A stretch of DNA of 64,000 nt. It comes from Acinetobacter tjernbergiae DSM 14971 = CIP 107465. Lineage in GTDB: Bacteria > Pseudomonadota > Gammaproteobacteria > Pseudomonadales > Moraxellaceae. The stretch covers positions 124,001 to 188,000 of the forward strand of contig NZ_KB894353.1 of NCBI RefSeq assembly GCF_000374425.1. The letters run 5' to 3'. This document shows positions 54,849-64,000 of the stretch, piece by piece. Positions within the stretch are counted from its first letter, which is position 1; the number at the start of each line of letters is the position of its first letter. Below the pieces are notes generated by a model, which saw only the letters and a program-made list of their open reading frames with translations, had not been told where the DNA came from and did no database searches. Both the position numbers and the translations under genes were made by a program.

Positions 54849-56348
54849 TTAAAAATTATCAGGATTTTCCAAACGTCGTACTTCTTCTCGTTTATTTGGG
54901 TGATGTACAGTTGCTACACCATCATCGGATTTTTTATCTAATAAAATCTCAGGATTATAGATGGTTATGGTTTCTTTACCCGATACATCCTCACCAACAA
55001 TGTACTTAAAACCTCGACGATTCATCTTATTACACAACTGTTGATAAAAACCCTTAAACCCTTCTTTTTGCTCATCAGGGTTATAATAAAAAGTATTCAT
55101 CACTGCCGGTAGCCCCAAACCACATACAACACCAGATAACAGCACAGTAATGAATGTATATCCAATCAGAATGCTACTATATGCATTCAACTCAGGAATG
55201 TTTGCAACGGCTAAGATCAATGCTAGTGAAATTCCACCACGAACACCCCCCCATGACAAGATGGTTAAGCTTCCGTTATAGCTTTTATTACGAAATGAAG
55301 GAAATAAGGCAAAAGCCGAAAAGTTTGCTGCAAATCTAGATAGATGGAGGATCAAGAAGGAAATAATCCCGCCAATAATCAAATTTATACTCAAATCTAG
55401 AATAAAAAGCTCTAAACCAATTAATGTAAAAAGAAATGAATTAATAATTCCTTCTACTGTATGCCAAAAATGATTAACCTCACGAATTTCACGTTGTTCA
55501 CGGATTTCTTGCCATTTATTACCCACAATTAAACCACCAATCACACAAGCAATTGGTGCAGAAGCATGTGCAAATAAGGCAACTAAATACGAACCACTGG
55601 CAAGTAACGCTGTCGTTAAAATTAACGACTCCATCTCATGCTTACCACGTAACAAACGCAAGATACCAAAACCGAAAGCAAAGCCAATAATGACCGCAAC
55701 AAAGATTTCATATAATAATGTTTCAACTGTTGCCACTAATGAAAAGTGTTCACCTTGTAAAACTTTCAATAAAGTCATAAATAAAGCAATACACATCGCA
55801 TCATTAAATAAAGATTCACCCTCAAGTTTTACAATCAGATGATGCGGTGCCCGAATAGAACTTAATACGCCTTTAATTCCTATCGGATCTGTTGCCCCTA
55901 AAGCTGCACCTAACAGTAATAGAACAGAAATTGGAACAGGATAACCCACAGCCCATTGGAATAAATATAATATTCCTGCATAAAACCCAGCACATAATAC
56001 CAATGCAATCGTCGCCAATATGCTGATTGGTTTCCAATAATTACGTAGATCTGAAATTTTAAATTTTAATGCCGATGAGGTTAAAATAAAGCAAATAACA
56101 CCATTAATTAAAAAATCATAAAAATCAATTTCACGTACTGCCGCTTCAATATTATGAATATTAATCGTCACAAATTCATTACCGTTTAACAAACTCGCGC
56201 CCCACTGCAAAATAAAAACAAAAATTGCAGATACAATTGGAACACCAATTGCTTGAGGAAAGCCTAAAATCCGTTTATTAAAAATGGTGGTTGCAATGGA
56301 TAATGCAAAAATTACGGTGAGCGCCTGTAATAGAAAATAATTACCCAT
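54849..56348 (-). CDS. Cation:proton antiporter, CPA1 (NhaP) family
   Basis: 499 residues with about 12 membrane helices and a C-terminal cytoplasmic tail. The ion-site motif LGAALGATDPIGIKGVL carries the TDP triad and EGESLFNDAMCIALF the ND-type motif, typical of NhaP/NhaK antiporters. AGAGGTTGT precedes the ATG. Probably Na+(or K+)/H+ exchange for pH and salt balance. The tail (VVEDVSGKETI...HHPNKREEVRRLE) is hydrophilic. Confidence 0.9.
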   Translation of the reverse strand: MGNYFLLQALTVIFALSIATTIFNKRILGFPQAIGVPIVSAIFVFILQWGASLLNGNEFVTINIHNIEAAVREIDFYDFLINGVICFILTSSALKFKISDLRNYWKPISILATIALVLCAGFYAGILYLFQWAVGYPVPISVLLLLGAALGATDPIGIKGVLSSIRAPHHLIVKLEGESLFNDAMCIALFMTLLKVLQGEHFSLVATVETLLYEIFVAVIIGFAFGFGILRLLRGKHEMESLILTTALLASGSYLVALFAHASAPIACVIGGLIVGNKWQEIREQREIREVNHFWHTVEGIINSFLFTLIGLELFILDLSINLIIGGIISFLILHLSRFAANFSAFALFPSFRNKSYNGSLTILSWGGVRGGISLALILAVANIPELNAYSSILIGYTFITVLLSGVVCGLGLPAVMNTFYYNPDEQKEGFKGFYQQLCNKMNRRGFKYIVGEDVSGKETITIYNPEILLDKKSDDGVATVHHPNKREEVRRLENPDNF

Positions 56349-56609
56349 ACAACCTCTTATTTATTTTCAACAAAATGCTTTACTAAAATTTAGTGTTCAT
56401 AAAATTTATGCGTGAATGATTCTATAATTGAATGAAAAATGAACGTCTATACGGCAATTCGTTTATCGTTATTGGGCAATAAATGATTGAGATACAGTAA
56501 TAATAGACTTATCATCCTCAGTTCAGTATAGATCAAATAATTTTACGTTATTTTTTCTTGTCATTCGTATATCTTCCGTATAAAAATCAAGGATAAATAT
56601 CAATCACTT

Positions 56610-57503
56610 TTATTTAAAAGTATCACATTGATTGATATCACCCGATTTTAAACCTGTCTCAAACCAATACATGCGCTGTTCACTACTACCATGTGTAAAG
56701 CTATCTGGTACAACTTGCCCCGTAGCTCGGCGTTGTAAGTAATCATCACCAATTTTCTCCGCAGCATCCATCGCTTCCGCAATATCTCCTTGCTCTAAAA
56801 ATTGGGTGCGCTGCTGATTTTGATGCGCCCAAACACCAGCAAAACAATCGGCTTGTAATTCCAAACGAACAGACAGCTGATTTCCTTGTTTTTGGCTAGA
56901 TTTTGATCGGGCTTGTTGAACTTGACCAGAAATACCCAATAAATTTTGAACATGATGTCCGACTTCATGGGCAATCACGTAAGCTTGAGCAAAATCTCCA
57001 GCTTGATCTTGACGAGCAAGTTCAGTTTGATTCTGCTCGCCTGAAATACCCATTTGCTGACGCATCTCTTGAAAGAAAGCTGTATCAATATAAATTTTCT
57101 GATCTGCTGGGCAGTAAAATGGCCCCATCGCTGCTTGTGCTGTGCCACACCCTGATTTAACGACACCACTAAACAAAACCAAATGCGGTGTTTTATAAGT
57201 CACACCCAGTTGTTGGAAAATCGGTGTCCACGTATCCTCGGTATCAGCAAGAATAGTTCCAACAAAATCACTCGCCTCTTTCTGCTCAGCAGTTAAATTT
57301 TGTGGTGCAGTGCCTTGCTGTGAAGATTGCGCACTAGTGACCGCTTGGGTTGCTTGATAGGCTTGTTGTGGATCAACGCCAAAGAATTTCCATGCAACAA
57401 AAGCCACGACTAAACCTAAGATGCTAATACCACCTGCTTTTGCTCCGCCACCACCACGACGATCTTCAACATTGGTACTGACACGGCGACCTTTCCAACG
57501 CAT
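56610..57503 (-). CDS. ypfJ: Neutral zinc metallopeptidase, YpfJ type
   Basis: 297 residues: Gly-rich start (VEDRRGGGGAKAGG), one membrane helix (about 25-42), and a periplasmic zincin domain with VIAHEVGHHVQNLLG near 177-190 and the third ligand in LELQADCFAGVWA. YpfJ family. Role unknown beyond predicted protease. Its ATG is preceded by GAGGTAGCT. The neighbours NhaP-like and DUF808 genes are transcribed the same way. Confidence 0.92.
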   Translation of the reverse strand: MRWKGRRVSTNVEDRRGGGGAKAGGISILGLVVAFVAWKFFGVDPQQAYQATQAVTSAQSSQQGTAPQNLTAEQKEASDFVGTILADTEDTWTPIFQQLGVTYKTPHLVLFSGVVKSGCGTAQAAMGPFYCPADQKIYIDTAFFQEMRQQMGISGEQNQTELARQDQAGDFAQAYVIAHEVGHHVQNLLGISGQVQQARSKSSQKQGNQLSVRLELQADCFAGVWAHQNQQRTQFLEQGDIAEAMDAAEKIGDDYLQRRATGQVVPDSFTHGSSEQRMYWFETGLKSGDINQCDTFK

Positions 57504-57541
57504 AGCTACCTCACATTATTATGATGATGACAATTTTTGAA

Positions 57542-58465
57542 TTAAGCAGATGCTTTTGACCACACTTTCTGAATCAACATAACAATCATTAATACGATTG
57601 CGCCTGCAATAAAACCAATCGCTAAATTCATTAATGTTGGGGTCAATGCACCAATAATTGAACCAAAACTCGGAATCAGTTCCAAATGATCAACCGTTTC
57701 TTCTGTAAAATGATGCAATAAGGGAATGGTATGGGTAATAATACCACCACCGACTAGAAACATTGCGACTGTCCCAACAATCGATAACGTTTTCATTAGA
57801 ATTGGTGCAAAAGCAAGTAAGCCACGACCAATCTTATTTTTAAATTCAGATGCCTGTTGTGTTAAATATAAACCTAAATCGTCAATTTTCACGATCATTG
57901 CAACTAAACCATATACCCCTACAGTCATGACAATTGCAATAATACTTAATACGGTCACTTTAGTCATAAATGCTGCTGTAGCAACAGTACCTAATGAAAT
58001 CACTACAATTTCAGCAGACAAAATAAAATCAGTACGAATTGCACCTTTGATTTTTTCTTTTTCAAATTTTTCTAAATCTACTTCAACTTGTTGCAGGCTT
58101 TCATTTGCTTCTTCAGCCGTTTCTGCTTTTTTATGATGCAGCATATGTACAACTTTTTCTACACCCTCATAGCATAAAAATAAACCACCGATCATAAGCA
58201 AGGGGTTAATTAACCAAGGGGCAACCACACTAATCAATAATGCTAATGGAACTAGAATCAATTTATTAACAAAAGAGCCTTTGGCAACACTCCAAACAAC
58301 AGGTAATTCACGATCAGAACGCACACCACTAACTTGTTGAGCATTCAAAGCTAAATCATCACCCAATACCCCTGCGGTTTTTTTAGCTGCCATTTTACTC
58401 ATGACCGCAACATCATCTAAAATCGTTGCGATATCATCGAGTAACAATAATAAACCACTCGCCAT
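57542..58465 (-). CDS. DUF808-family membrane protein (YedI-like)
   Basis: 307 residues starting [45 protein letters not shown], the DUF808 signature, followed by five or so membrane helices and a cytoplasmic acidic helix ([25 protein letters not shown]). E. coli YedI is the known relative. Function unknown. AGGAAATAAAA precedes the ATG. Confidence 0.92.
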   Translation of the reverse strand: MASGLLLLLDDIATILDDVAVMSKMAAKKTAGVLGDDLALNAQQVSGVRSDRELPVVWSVAKGSFVNKLILVPLALLISVVAPWLINPLLMIGGLFLCYEGVEKVVHMLHHKKAETAEEANESLQQVEVDLEKFEKEKIKGAIRTDFILSAEIVVISLGTVATAAFMTKVTVLSIIAIVMTVGVYGLVAMIVKIDDLGLYLTQQASEFKNKIGRGLLAFAPILMKTLSIVGTVAMFLVGGGIITHTIPLLHHFTEETVDHLELIPSFGSIIGALTPTLMNLAIGFIAGAIVLMIVMLIQKVWSKASA

Positions 58466-58654
58466 TTTTATTTCCTAGTTTGTATTTATCAGCGTATTGT
58501 AAGGTGCATTTAAGTATTTTTTATATTCAGAAACAGAAATTTCTTTGATTATTTTTTGTAGGCACGTTTTATTAGGTTTACCCGAATCATAACAATATGC
58601 CGTACAATATAGCGCATTGTATATTCATTAAATGATTAAATTTTGGAACATATC

Positions 58655-59668
58655 ATGAGTAATATTGATCAACGTCCAATTATTTTGACGGGCGACCGCC
58701 CTACTGGACAACTTCACCTTGGGCATTTTGTTGGTTCATTGCGTTCTCGTGTAGGTTTACAAGACAGCCACCATCAACATCTCTTACTTGCCGATGCTCA
58801 AGCACTGACAGATAATGCTGATAATCCAGATAAAGTTCGCAATAACATTCTTCAAGTTGCATTAGATTATTTAGCGGTTGGTATTGATCCAACGAAAACT
58901 ACGATTTGCGTCCAGTCATGTTTGCCTGCACTCAATGAACTCACCATGCTATATCTAAACTTCGTGACTGTTGCACGTTTAGAGCGTAATCCAACGATTA
59001 AATCTGAAATTCAAATGCGTGGTTTTGAACGAGATATTCCAGCAGGATTTTTATGCTATCCCGTCGCTCAAGCTGCAGATATCACGGCATTTAAAGCAAC
59101 TGTAGTGCCTGTTGGTGAAGATCAAATCCCGATGATCGAACAGACCAATGAAATCGTGCGTCGTATTAACCGTCAAATCGGTCATGACTTATTGCCAGAA
59201 TGCAAAGCCTTATTATCAAATATGGGACGCTTACCTGGTTTTGATGGTAAAGCAAAAATGTCTAAATCTTTAGGCAATACTATTGTGCTGAATGCTTCTG
59301 ATAAAGACATTAAAAAAGCAGTCAATGCCATGTATACCGATCCAAACCACTTACGTATCGAAGATCCAGGTCAAGTTGAAGGCAATATTGTATTTACCTA
59401 TCTCGATGCTTTCGATACAAACAAAGAAGAAGTTGAGGAATTAAAAGCGCACTATCGTCGTGGTGGTTTAGGCGATGGCACAGTGAAGAAACGTTTAGAA
59501 GGTGTGCTTAAAGAACTCATCACTCCAATTCGTGAACGTAGAGCCGAATTAGAAAAAGATCCTGACTACATTATGGATATTTTAAAACACGGTACAGATA
59601 AATGTCGCGATATTACCCAACAGACATTGGATGAAGTAAAGGCGGGTTTAGGTTTATTTAAATTTTAA
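58655..59668 (+). CDS. trpS: Tryptophanyl-tRNA synthetase
   Basis: 337 residues from the ATG at 58655 (MSNIDQRPIILTGDRPTGQLHLGHF), with GGA seven bases upstream; a TTG 12 bases earlier is in frame. HLGHF is the HIGH box and AKMSKSLGNTI the KMSKS box. Class I synthetase charging tRNA-Trp. Divergent from the DUF808 gene. Confidence 0.96.
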   Translation: MSNIDQRPIILTGDRPTGQLHLGHFVGSLRSRVGLQDSHHQHLLLADAQALTDNADNPDKVRNNILQVALDYLAVGIDPTKTTICVQSCLPALNELTMLYLNFVTVARLERNPTIKSEIQMRGFERDIPAGFLCYPVAQAADITAFKATVVPVGEDQIPMIEQTNEIVRRINRQIGHDLLPECKALLSNMGRLPGFDGKAKMSKSLGNTIVLNASDKDIKKAVNAMYTDPNHLRIEDPGQVEGNIVFTYLDAFDTNKEEVEELKAHYRRGGLGDGTVKKRLEGVLKELITPIRERRAELEKDPDYIMDILKHGTDKCRDITQQTLDEVKAGLGLFKF

Positions 59669-59687
59669 TTTACGTTACTTTTACACT

Positions 59688-59716
59688 AAAAAGCCTATTT
59701 ATTAGGCTTTTTTTTA
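59688..59716 (+). terminator. Terminator of trpS
   Basis: AAGCCTA (59691-59697) pairs with TAGGCTT (59703-59709), preceded by As and followed by a long T run. Confidence 0.85.
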
Positions 59717-59764
59717 TTTAAGCATTTGATTTGAGTTCAATTTAAGAACTTTTAATACTCACCG

Positions 59765-59966
59765 AAAAACTAACATTTTTTGTCACTTATTAACATCAAT
59801 TAACAGTAATTTACATGAATACCCATGAAATAAGTCAAGCTTTTTTATAATATAGCGATGTAGGTTAGTAAACACTAATCTCATGACATTTCTCCTTTCA
59901 ACCGAAACTGTTTTTACAGATTCGTTGTTCTACGCAATGATCACCCCAATCATTGCGTATTTTTTT
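59765..59966 (+). ncRNA. Candidate small RNA between trpS and yqiJ (possibly Aar)
   Basis: The 400-base gap after trpS ends in an orphan intrinsic terminator: TACGCAATGAT (59931-59941) and ATCATTGCGTA (59949-59959), loop CACCCCA, then seven Ts. No reading frame precedes it. A TATAAT at 59846-59851 or a TTGAGT...AATACT pair near 59731-59759 could start the transcript; the start is uncertain. The Acinetobacter baylyi small RNA Aar, as I recall it, lies right after trpS, so this is the likely counterpart. The assignment is by position and terminator only. Confidence 0.5.
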
Positions 59967-60086
59967 GTCTGCAATAATGTTGTTAATTTAGGTTGAAATT
60001 AAATCAACTTAGACTTAATCTGATAACTAATTTATTTTTATAAAATTTTTCTTAAATTATCTTTAAAAGAAATAAGAGTAAAACTG

Positions 60087-60731
60087 ATGATATGGGACTT
60101 ATTAATACACCCTTCAAATATTATTTTTAGCATTTCATTAATGTTATGCTTATTTATTGGCATACTTGAATTAATTTTATTGTTATTTGGTGGTAGTTCT
60201 AGTTTTATTGATCAGTTTTTACCAGATAACTTGGTTGAAGGAGATCACACCAATACTTCAATTGAAATTCCTGACAATTTATTTACACAATTATTAGAAT
60301 GGCTCTATTTAGGTAAAGTACCTCTTCTAATCTGGCTAATTATCTTTTTAACGGTCTACTCACTCACAGGTCTCATTATTCAAGATATTTTTGCCCATCT
60401 CACTGATCAGTATTTATCAGTCTGGCTTATTGCACCAGCTTGTTTATTTCTATGTATGCCTATGGTGAGAGCGAGTGCAGCCCTGATTGCTAAAATTATT
60501 CCAAAAGATGAAACCACAGCCATTCATAGTGATGAATTAATAGGGCGAACAGCGCAAATCATTTTAGGAGAGGCAAAACCAAACTCTCCAGCCCAAGCCA
60601 AAGTCAAAGATCAGTTTGGTCAAACCCATTATATTTTAGTAGAACCAGAGCTGGATATTACCTTCCGTCAAGGTCAGGAGGTAGTTTTAACGCAGAGAAC
60701 AAAAATTGGATTCCAAGCGATTACCACTTAA
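60087..60731 (+). CDS. yqiJ: YqiJ-type OB-fold membrane protein
   Basis: 214 residues: three or four N-terminal membrane helices (about 5-30, 75-100, 108-130) and a C-terminal OB-fold (GRTAQIILGEAKPNSPAQAKVKDQFGQTHYILVEPE) of the YqiJ/NfeD-like kind. It is directly upstream (30 bases) of a flotillin gene, the pairing known as yqiJ-yqiK, where the first protein supports the membrane scaffold formed by the second. No signal peptide beyond the first helix. Confidence 0.85.
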   Translation: MIWDLLIHPSNIIFSISLMLCLFIGILELILLLFGGSSSFIDQFLPDNLVEGDHTNTSIEIPDNLFTQLLEWLYLGKVPLLIWLIIFLTVYSLTGLIIQDIFAHLTDQYLSVWLIAPACLFLCMPMVRASAALIAKIIPKDETTAIHSDELIGRTAQIILGEAKPNSPAQAKVKDQFGQTHYILVEPELDITFRQGQEVVLTQRTKIGFQAITT

Positions 60732-60761
60732 TTTATATATTTACGATATGAGGAACTTTAA

Positions 60762-62471
60762 ATGTTGAATTCAGCATTGACTGAAATTTTAATTATTACT
60801 GGTATTATTTTTGCCGCGCTTATTTTCATTGGTGTTGTGATTGCTCGCCTATACACCCGTTCAAGTAAAGAGGTTTCTTTTGTACGAACAGGTTTTGGCG
60901 GCGAAAAAGTAATTTTAAATGGTGGCGCAATTGTCCTTCCTGTTTTACATGAAATTATTCCAGTAAACATGAATACCTTACGTTTAGAAGTCAAACGTGC
61001 AGCCGATCAAGCATTGATTACACGTGATCGTATGCGTGTCGATGTCATGGCTGAGTTCTATGTTCGTGTAAAACCGACTGCTGAATCGATTGCCACAGCA
61101 GCCCAAACGCTTGGACGTAAAACCATGTCTCCACCAGAACTGAAAGATCTGGTGGAAGGTAAATTTGTCGACTCTTTACGTGCCGTTGCTGCCGAAATGG
61201 CTATGGAAGAACTACATGAGAAACGTGTTGATTTTGTGCAAAAAGTTCAACAAGTCGTATCAGAAGATTTATCTAAAAATGGTTTAGAACTTGAAACTGT
61301 TTCTTTGACAGGTTTAGACCAAACGAGTTTTAAATTCTTTAATCCTCAAAATGCCTTTGATGCGGAAGGCTTAACCAAACTCACTGAAACTATTGAAGAT
61401 CGTCGTAAAAAACGTAACGACATTGAACAAGATGCTGACTTGGCGATTCGTGCAAAAAATTTACAAGCTGAGCGCGCACGTTTAGAAATCTCTCGTGAAG
61501 AGGAATATGCCAAGTTACAACAAGAGCGTGAGATTTCAATTCGTAAAGCAGAACAAACTGCTGAAATCGCATCGCAAGAAGCAGGTAAAAAACGTGAGGC
61601 TGAAGAAGCTCAAATTGCTGCTGAGCGTGAAGTGGAACTAAAACGAATTGCTTCTGCTCGTGATGTAGAGAATGAAAATATCCAAAAAGCTCAGTTGATT
61701 CAAAAAGCGCAAGTTGAGCAGAAGAAAACCATTGAATTGGCTGAACAAGATCGTGCGATTGCGATTGCGGAAAAATCTCGTGCAGAATCAGAAGCCAAAG
61801 CCCAAGCCGATAAAGCCCGAGCTGAAGCAGTAAAAGCAGAAGAAGAAGTTGTGACAGTTCGTGAAACTCAACGTGCGGAACGTCAAAAAGCGGTTGAATT
61901 GGTTGCAGCTAAACAGACGGCAGAGAAAGAAGCAATTGCCATTACTGTTGCTGCGGAAGCAGGTAAAAAAGCCGCTGCCGATGAAGCAGAAGCTGTGCGT
62001 ATCGCTGCCGAAGCGGATGCTGAAAAAATCCGCTTAAAAGCGAAAGGTGAAGCAGATGCTAAAATTTTGCTTGCTCAAGCTTTAGAGAAACAGTATCAAG
62101 TTGATGCAGAAGGTGCTCGTGCAGTCAATGAAGCCGCCAATACCCTTTCTGCTGAACAGGTTGAAATGCAAGTGCGCTTGGCATTGCTTAAACATTTACC
62201 AGAAATCATTCGTGAAAGTGTTAAACCAATGGAAAATATTGATGACATCAAGATTTTACAAGTGAATGGTTTAAGTAACTTTGCAGGTGGCGGTACTGTC
62301 GGTAGTGATGGCACTGAAAATGGTCAAATGTCTTTGTCTGATCAAGTGGTGAATAGCGCCCTACGCTATCGTTCACAAGCACCACTCATTGATAGCTTAA
62401 TGAATGAACTTGGCTTACAAGGTGGTGATATCAATGGTTTAACTCAAGGGTTAAAACCAAAAGCTGAGTAA
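60762..62471 (+). CDS. yqiK: Flotillin-like SPFH protein YqiK
   Basis: 569 residues: one N-terminal membrane helix (about 7-27), an SPFH/band-7 domain (about 40-200, including RTGFGGEKVILNGGAIVLPVLHEIIPVNMNTLRLEV and MRVDVMAEFYVRVKPT), then a long charged coiled coil (about 210-440, with many EAE/KAE repeats) and a C-terminal flotillin region ending NGLTQGLKPKAE. Forms membrane microdomain scaffolds. ATG follows ATGAGGAAC. Terminator at 62487. Confidence 0.93.
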   Translation: MLNSALTEILIITGIIFAALIFIGVVIARLYTRSSKEVSFVRTGFGGEKVILNGGAIVLPVLHEIIPVNMNTLRLEVKRAADQALITRDRMRVDVMAEFYVRVKPTAESIATAAQTLGRKTMSPPELKDLVEGKFVDSLRAVAAEMAMEELHEKRVDFVQKVQQVVSEDLSKNGLELETVSLTGLDQTSFKFFNPQNAFDAEGLTKLTETIEDRRKKRNDIEQDADLAIRAKNLQAERARLEISREEEYAKLQQEREISIRKAEQTAEIASQEAGKKREAEEAQIAAEREVELKRIASARDVENENIQKAQLIQKAQVEQKKTIELAEQDRAIAIAEKSRAESEAKAQADKARAEAVKAEEEVVTVRETQRAERQKAVELVAAKQTAEKEAIAITVAAEAGKKAAADEAEAVRIAAEADAEKIRLKAKGEADAKILLAQALEKQYQVDAEGARAVNEAANTLSAEQVEMQVRLALLKHLPEIIRESVKPMENIDDIKILQVNGLSNFAGGGTVGSDGTENGQMSLSDQVVNSALRYRSQAPLIDSLMNELGLQGGDINGLTQGLKPKAE

Positions 62472-62486
62472 TTGTTTTTGAGCTAG

Positions 62487-62516
62487 AAAGAGTCTTATGA
62501 ATAAGGCTCTTTTTTC
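62487..62516 (+). terminator. Terminator of yqiK
   Basis: AAAGAGTCTTAT (62487-62498) pairs with ATAAGGCTCTTT (62501-62512, one T-G) with a two-base loop, then Ts. Confidence 0.85.
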
Positions 62517-62549
62517 ATCTAAAAAATATAAATAGATAACTAGTGGAGC

Positions 62550-62789
62550 TTAAGCATCATTTAAAAAAATTAAGATTTTCTTCAATTCTAAAATTACCTC
62601 ATCTTCATCATACATGTACTCACCGCCTCCACACACATATGAAGCTAAAATTAGAATCATATTATTTATCAACTCTTCCTCTGACTTCAAATCATCAAGA
62701 AGAACTTCTATTCTTTGCGCATTCTTAATAGATATATCTTTTTTATCTATAAACTGCTTAATACTATAAATTAATTTGTCTTTAATCAT
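62550..62789 (-). CDS. Hypothetical 79-residue acidic protein, colicin-immunity-like character
   Basis: MIKDKLIYSIKQFIDKKDISI followed by an acidic helix-rich body (LLDDLKSEEELINNMILILASYVCGGGEYMYDEDEVI) and LLKKILIFLNDA-like end. Length and charge fit small bacteriocin/contact-toxin immunity proteins, but no family is certain and no toxin is adjacent. The region to its left ends in the yqiK terminator. Confidence 0.55.
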   Translation of the reverse strand: MIKDKLIYSIKQFIDKKDISIKNAQRIEVLLDDLKSEEELINNMILILASYVCGGGEYMYDEDEVILELKKILIFLNDA

Positions 62790-62858
62790 TTATCTTATCC
62801 TAGGACTAATTACCCCGTCGTTTTGTTACTGTTAATCGGTGTGATGAAACGAGGTGAA

Positions 62859-63056
62859 TTAAGAAGTTGACTCAATCCCAGCCAACAAAGCAGTCATAAA
62901 AACACGTTTATCAATAATTTCATTATCAAATGCTAGTTTAATACGATCAAAGAACGCAATAAAATCTTCGTCGGAATCCAAAATTGTTGCATGAAGTAGA
63001 GTGATTAGTCGTTGTTGTAAAACCTGAGAGTATGTATTGAACTCTGGTAAACAACC
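62859..63056 (-). pseudogene. Fragment of an unknown protein gene, N terminus missing
   Basis: An open frame with clearly coding character (CLPEFNTYSQVLQQRLITLL, then LDSDEDFIAFFDRIKLAFDNEII, ending MTALLAGIESTS) runs from a stop codon at about 63057 to TAA at 62859, but has no ATG, GTG or good start before residue 27 (a TTG). It is probably the 3' part of a gene whose beginning is lost. Family not recognised. Confidence 0.5.
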
Positions 63057-63173
63057 TTAATCTTTAAATGCAGGAAACTCTGATTACTCAAGCTAAACAC
63101 TTTGGTTTCCAATACCCCACACCTAATTAAATGGTGACAACGTGATAAATACGTTAGAGTTCAGGCTCATAGA

Positions 63174-63797
63174 TTAAGGAATTTGATTTGAAAACCGAGC
63201 ATGGGTATCTTTGCAATTAATGCGTTGAATGATGATTTGTGCAACTTGTTTACTAGATGGAAGTAGGCTATGGATGATAGGTAACTTGACTTGGTCTGTA
63301 AGCCAATCTGCACTCACCTCAGATAACGAGACGATGCCATCATTGAATTCTTTTCCAAATGGGCTTAACTTTCCTGAAAGCCCTTTAATACCAGCAATGC
63401 CTGTAGTCGAATGTTTAGAGCATGGAATGGCTGCCATTCTCTCTATCGAACTAAGAAGGTGACCACAGTCACGTGTGACTGAACGGAACAAGATGTTTTT
63501 ATGGAACCGCTGAGCAAGGTGACATGCCTTAATCGGAGAACCGAGCAAGAAAACGTGTTTGGGCTGGTTTGTTCCTGCTGGGAGCGAACTTAGAGCGGAG
63601 CGGATTAGCACTCCTCCGAGGGAATGACCTATCAGCACATAGTCCCCCTTTGCTGCGATTTCTTCAATCCATCTAGTCAAGCGAACTTGAATTTCAGAAA
63701 ACGATTGTAAGCTTACAGAATAGCCGAAGCACCTAGTTGTAATGCCAGCCTTTTTAATGTGGCGAAGCATTGTGTGAGTTACTGGTTTAGTTTGCAC
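63174..63797 (-). CDS. Lipase-like alpha/beta hydrolase, probably 5'-truncated
   Basis: 207 residues from GTG 63797, directly after an in-frame TAA. The nucleophile elbow YVLIGHSLGGVLIRSAL, PKHVFLLGSPIKACHLAQRF and a late His (VKLPIIHSLLP) are present, but the first strand and the usual HGxxG oxyanion motif of these ~230-residue proteins are missing: the protein starts PVTHTMLRHIKKAGITTRCFGYSV, i.e. at the helix after it. So about 15-25 residues seem lost, or the gene is a remnant. No membrane segment seen. Confidence 0.65.
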   Translation of the reverse strand: MQTKPVTHTMLRHIKKAGITTRCFGYSVSLQSFSEIQVRLTRWIEEIAAKGDYVLIGHSLGGVLIRSALSSLPAGTNQPKHVFLLGSPIKACHLAQRFHKNILFRSVTRDCGHLLSSIERMAAIPCSKHSTTGIAGIKGLSGKLSPFGKEFNDGIVSLSEVSADWLTDQVKLPIIHSLLPSSKQVAQIIIQRINCKDTHARFSNQIP

Positions 63798-63808
63798 TTA
63801 GCTTGTGG

Positions 63809-63848
63809 CGGGATGAGACGGGATGAAGCGGGATGAGATGGGATGAAA
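63809..63848. repeat. Four tandem copies of a 10-base unit
   Basis: Units CGGGATGAGA, CGGGATGAAG, CGGGATGAGA, TGGGATGAAA at 63809, 63819, 63829 and 63839. The repeat lies directly upstream of the truncated lipase-like gene and may mark the point of a past rearrangement. Confidence 0.85.
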
Positions 63849-63882
63849 CCATTGAAGCGTAAGAGTTTGAGGATTTTTTAAG

Positions 63883-63919
63883 AGGATAAGGCTGGATCAT
63901 GGCTTTATCCTTTTTTTTG
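63883..63919 (+). terminator. Orphan rightward terminator near the window end
   Basis: AGGATAAGGC (63883-63892) pairs with GCTTTATCCT (63902-63911, one G-T), then a run of Ts. No rightward gene lies just before it, so it is either a relic or the end of an unseen short transcript. Confidence 0.6.
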
Positions 63920-64000
63920 CACTGGATTAAAGCTATCTTGTGCAAAAATAGACGTTTTCTTTTTTTATTTTGCAGCGTTTTTTAAATAAACTGCTTGCAA

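Noticed and set aside
63068..63130. 20-codon plus-strand ATG frame between the gene fragment and the lipase-like gene
   Set aside because: Too short, no ribosome site and no recognised motif.
63809..63848. Tandem 10-base repeats as a CRISPR array
   Set aside because: Units are head-to-tail without spacers and there are no cas genes.

Overview
The window is A+T-rich chromosomal DNA that looks like Acinetobacter. Supporting signs are the divergent adeL / adeF-adeG locus, the neighbourhood folP - ftsH - rlmE / yhbY - DOMON-like gene - carA - carB - greA, the tmRNA with tag ANDESYALAA, and many proteins close to Acinetobacter families I recognise. No database search was possible; family names come from recognisable motifs and gene order.

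Layout. 1-3140: the end of a fecR-type anti-sigma gene and its TonB-dependent receptor with an N-terminal signalling domain. 3140-4116: decayed IS982-type transposase in A+T-rich DNA. 4117-8800: an unrecognised Rossmann-like protein, an M28-like lipoprotein and an AraC-type regulator. 9375-15260: one leftward eight-gene operon (two PF10118-type metal-dependent hydrolases, alpha/beta hydrolase, thioesterase, membrane protein, GST, two SDR-like proteins), probably lipid or hydrophobic-substrate metabolism of unknown purpose. 15740-16098: tmRNA gene ssrA, whose 3' end is the attachment site of a small integrated element (about 16.1-20.45 kb) carrying a tyrosine integrase, a filamentous-phage II/X-type replication initiator, an AlpA-like regulator and two exported proteins of unknown role. 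To its right lie a diverged second copy of the ssrA 3' end and terminator and a broken second integrase, so two related elements once sat in tandem.

20944-26845: the adeL-adeF-adeG efflux locus, in which the outer-membrane gene adeH is reduced to about 85 codons with a stop. 26899-31650: mgtE and an orphan RND permease without a fusion protein beside it. 31976-41630: envelope and housekeeping genes (phosphoethanolamine-transferase-like, glycerophosphodiesterase, pnuC, EamA transporter, S15-like hydrolase lipoprotein, VWA lipoprotein, folP). 42099-51860: the conserved core ftsH, rlmE, yhbY, DOMON-like gene, an 11-residue-repeat coiled-coil protein, carA-carB with a leader terminator and possible leader peptide, and greA.

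51965-64000: a DUF5071-like protein, CatB-like acetyltransferase, universal stress protein, alkyltransferase-like protein, Na+/H+ antiporter, YpfJ-type zinc protein, DUF808 protein, trpS, a candidate small RNA, the yqiJ-yqiK (flotillin) pair, and a degraded right end with gene fragments and a truncated lipase-like gene.

The most interesting points are the ssrA-integrated element with an inovirus-type replicase but no virion genes, its tandem fossil, the truncated adeH, the carAB leader, and the uncharacterised eight-gene operon whose two SDR proteins both lack the catalytic tyrosine.
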